From Sycobia sp. Sy_11 (Eukaryota; Arthropoda; Insecta; Hymenoptera; Epichrysomallidae), in contig JACCIC010000175.1 in the NCBI GenBank assembly GCA_018907035.1, positions 186,001-250,000 of the forward strand: DNA of 64,000 nt, in the 5' to 3' direction. The translations under genes were made by a program, and so were the position numbers. This document shows, in pieces, positions 63,848 to 64,000 of the stretch. Every line of letters starts with the position of its first letter. The stretch's first letter is position 1. The notes under the pieces were generated by a model. The model ran no database searches, was not told where the DNA came from, and saw only the letters and a list, made by a program, of their open reading frames with translations.

Positions 63848-64000
63848 TATAATAATTATTGCTGCATTTGGTTAATTTGCCGTTGCATCGCTTCCATAGT
63901 CGGTGCTTCGTTTTGTTCTCCGCCAGATTGGTTAAGAATGATACTGGGTAGGGGCCCGTGTGGTACCAATACATTGGAAGGTGGGTTCCAATGCGTCACA
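63848..64000 (-). pseudogene. Gag N-terminal leader of third gypsy element, cut by window edge
   Basis: The minus strand reads THWNPPSNVLVPHGPLPSII, NQSGGEQNEAPTMEAM and QRQINQMQQ in a frame that ends at a TAA just before the ATG at 63,847. This looks like further Gag N-terminal coding sequence in another frame, so the ATG at 63,847 may not be the original start. The element continues beyond the window. Confidence 0.5.

Noticed and set aside
1..64000. CRISPR arrays, bacterial operons, rRNA or tRNA genes
   Set aside because: No regularly spaced identical repeats and no complete tRNA cloverleaf was seen; tRNA-like words belong to retroelement primer sites. The hairpin cluster at 45.5 kb has unequal spacing and no spacers of CRISPR type, and does not have tRNA A and B boxes at the right distance.

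Overview
This window reads as insect nuclear DNA. It has long AT-rich non-coding stretches, one host gene with conventional GT-AG introns, dinucleotide microsatellites, and a dense, nested set of decayed retrotransposons of types typical of insects (Ty1/copia, Ty3/gypsy, a jockey/I-type non-LTR element, a hAT remnant). I cannot name the species; a hymenopteran is only a guess. There is no sign of a prokaryote, organelle or exogenous virus.

Layout. Positions 1-9,300 hold the only convincing host gene, on the minus strand. Its four coding exons (9103-9291, 2747-2929, 2068-2382, 1088-1681) join in phase 0 to a predicted 426-residue secreted protein. It has a signal peptide, a Gln/Glu-rich linker, an alanine-rich coiled region resembling the insect DUF745 family, and a very His-rich acidic tail. 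Exon 1 sits in a GC/CpG-rich island (about 9.0-9.9 kb). Intron 1 (6.2 kb) contains a perfect 40-bp inverted repeat. Positions 9.9-16.1 kb are AT-rich with nothing recognisable.

From 16.2 kb to the right edge almost everything is transposon, nearly all on the minus strand: a broken non-LTR element (16.2-18.4 kb); three copies of one gypsy-like LTR family that carries a leucine-rich-repeat-like ORF between integrase and the 3' LTR (18.45-20.1, 34.66-38.7, 51.48-53.2 kb), plus a 5' LTR-gag fragment of that family (29.7-30.8 kb); copia elements at 20.96-27.8, 48.2-49.8, 53.5-54.7 and 54.7-61.7 kb, the last inserted into the third; a second gypsy element (39.3-45.1 kb) with an SR-rich Gag and an extra ORF of nine RPxRRKTT repeats; a third gypsy element with an in-frame Gag-integrase fusion (62.2-63.9 kb); and remnants of a hAT transposase (32.9-33.4 kb) and a possible non-LTR ORF1 (32.2-32.8 kb).

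The least explained features are the LRR-like ORF shared by three retroelement copies, a cluster of hairpins at 45.54-45.89 kb with a nearly constant 13-nt loop and changing but complementary stems, and the RPxRRKTT ORF. Primer-binding sites, polypurine tracts, LTR ends and one clean target-site duplication can be read directly and date the insertions relative to each other. All domain names come from reading motifs by eye; no database search was possible.
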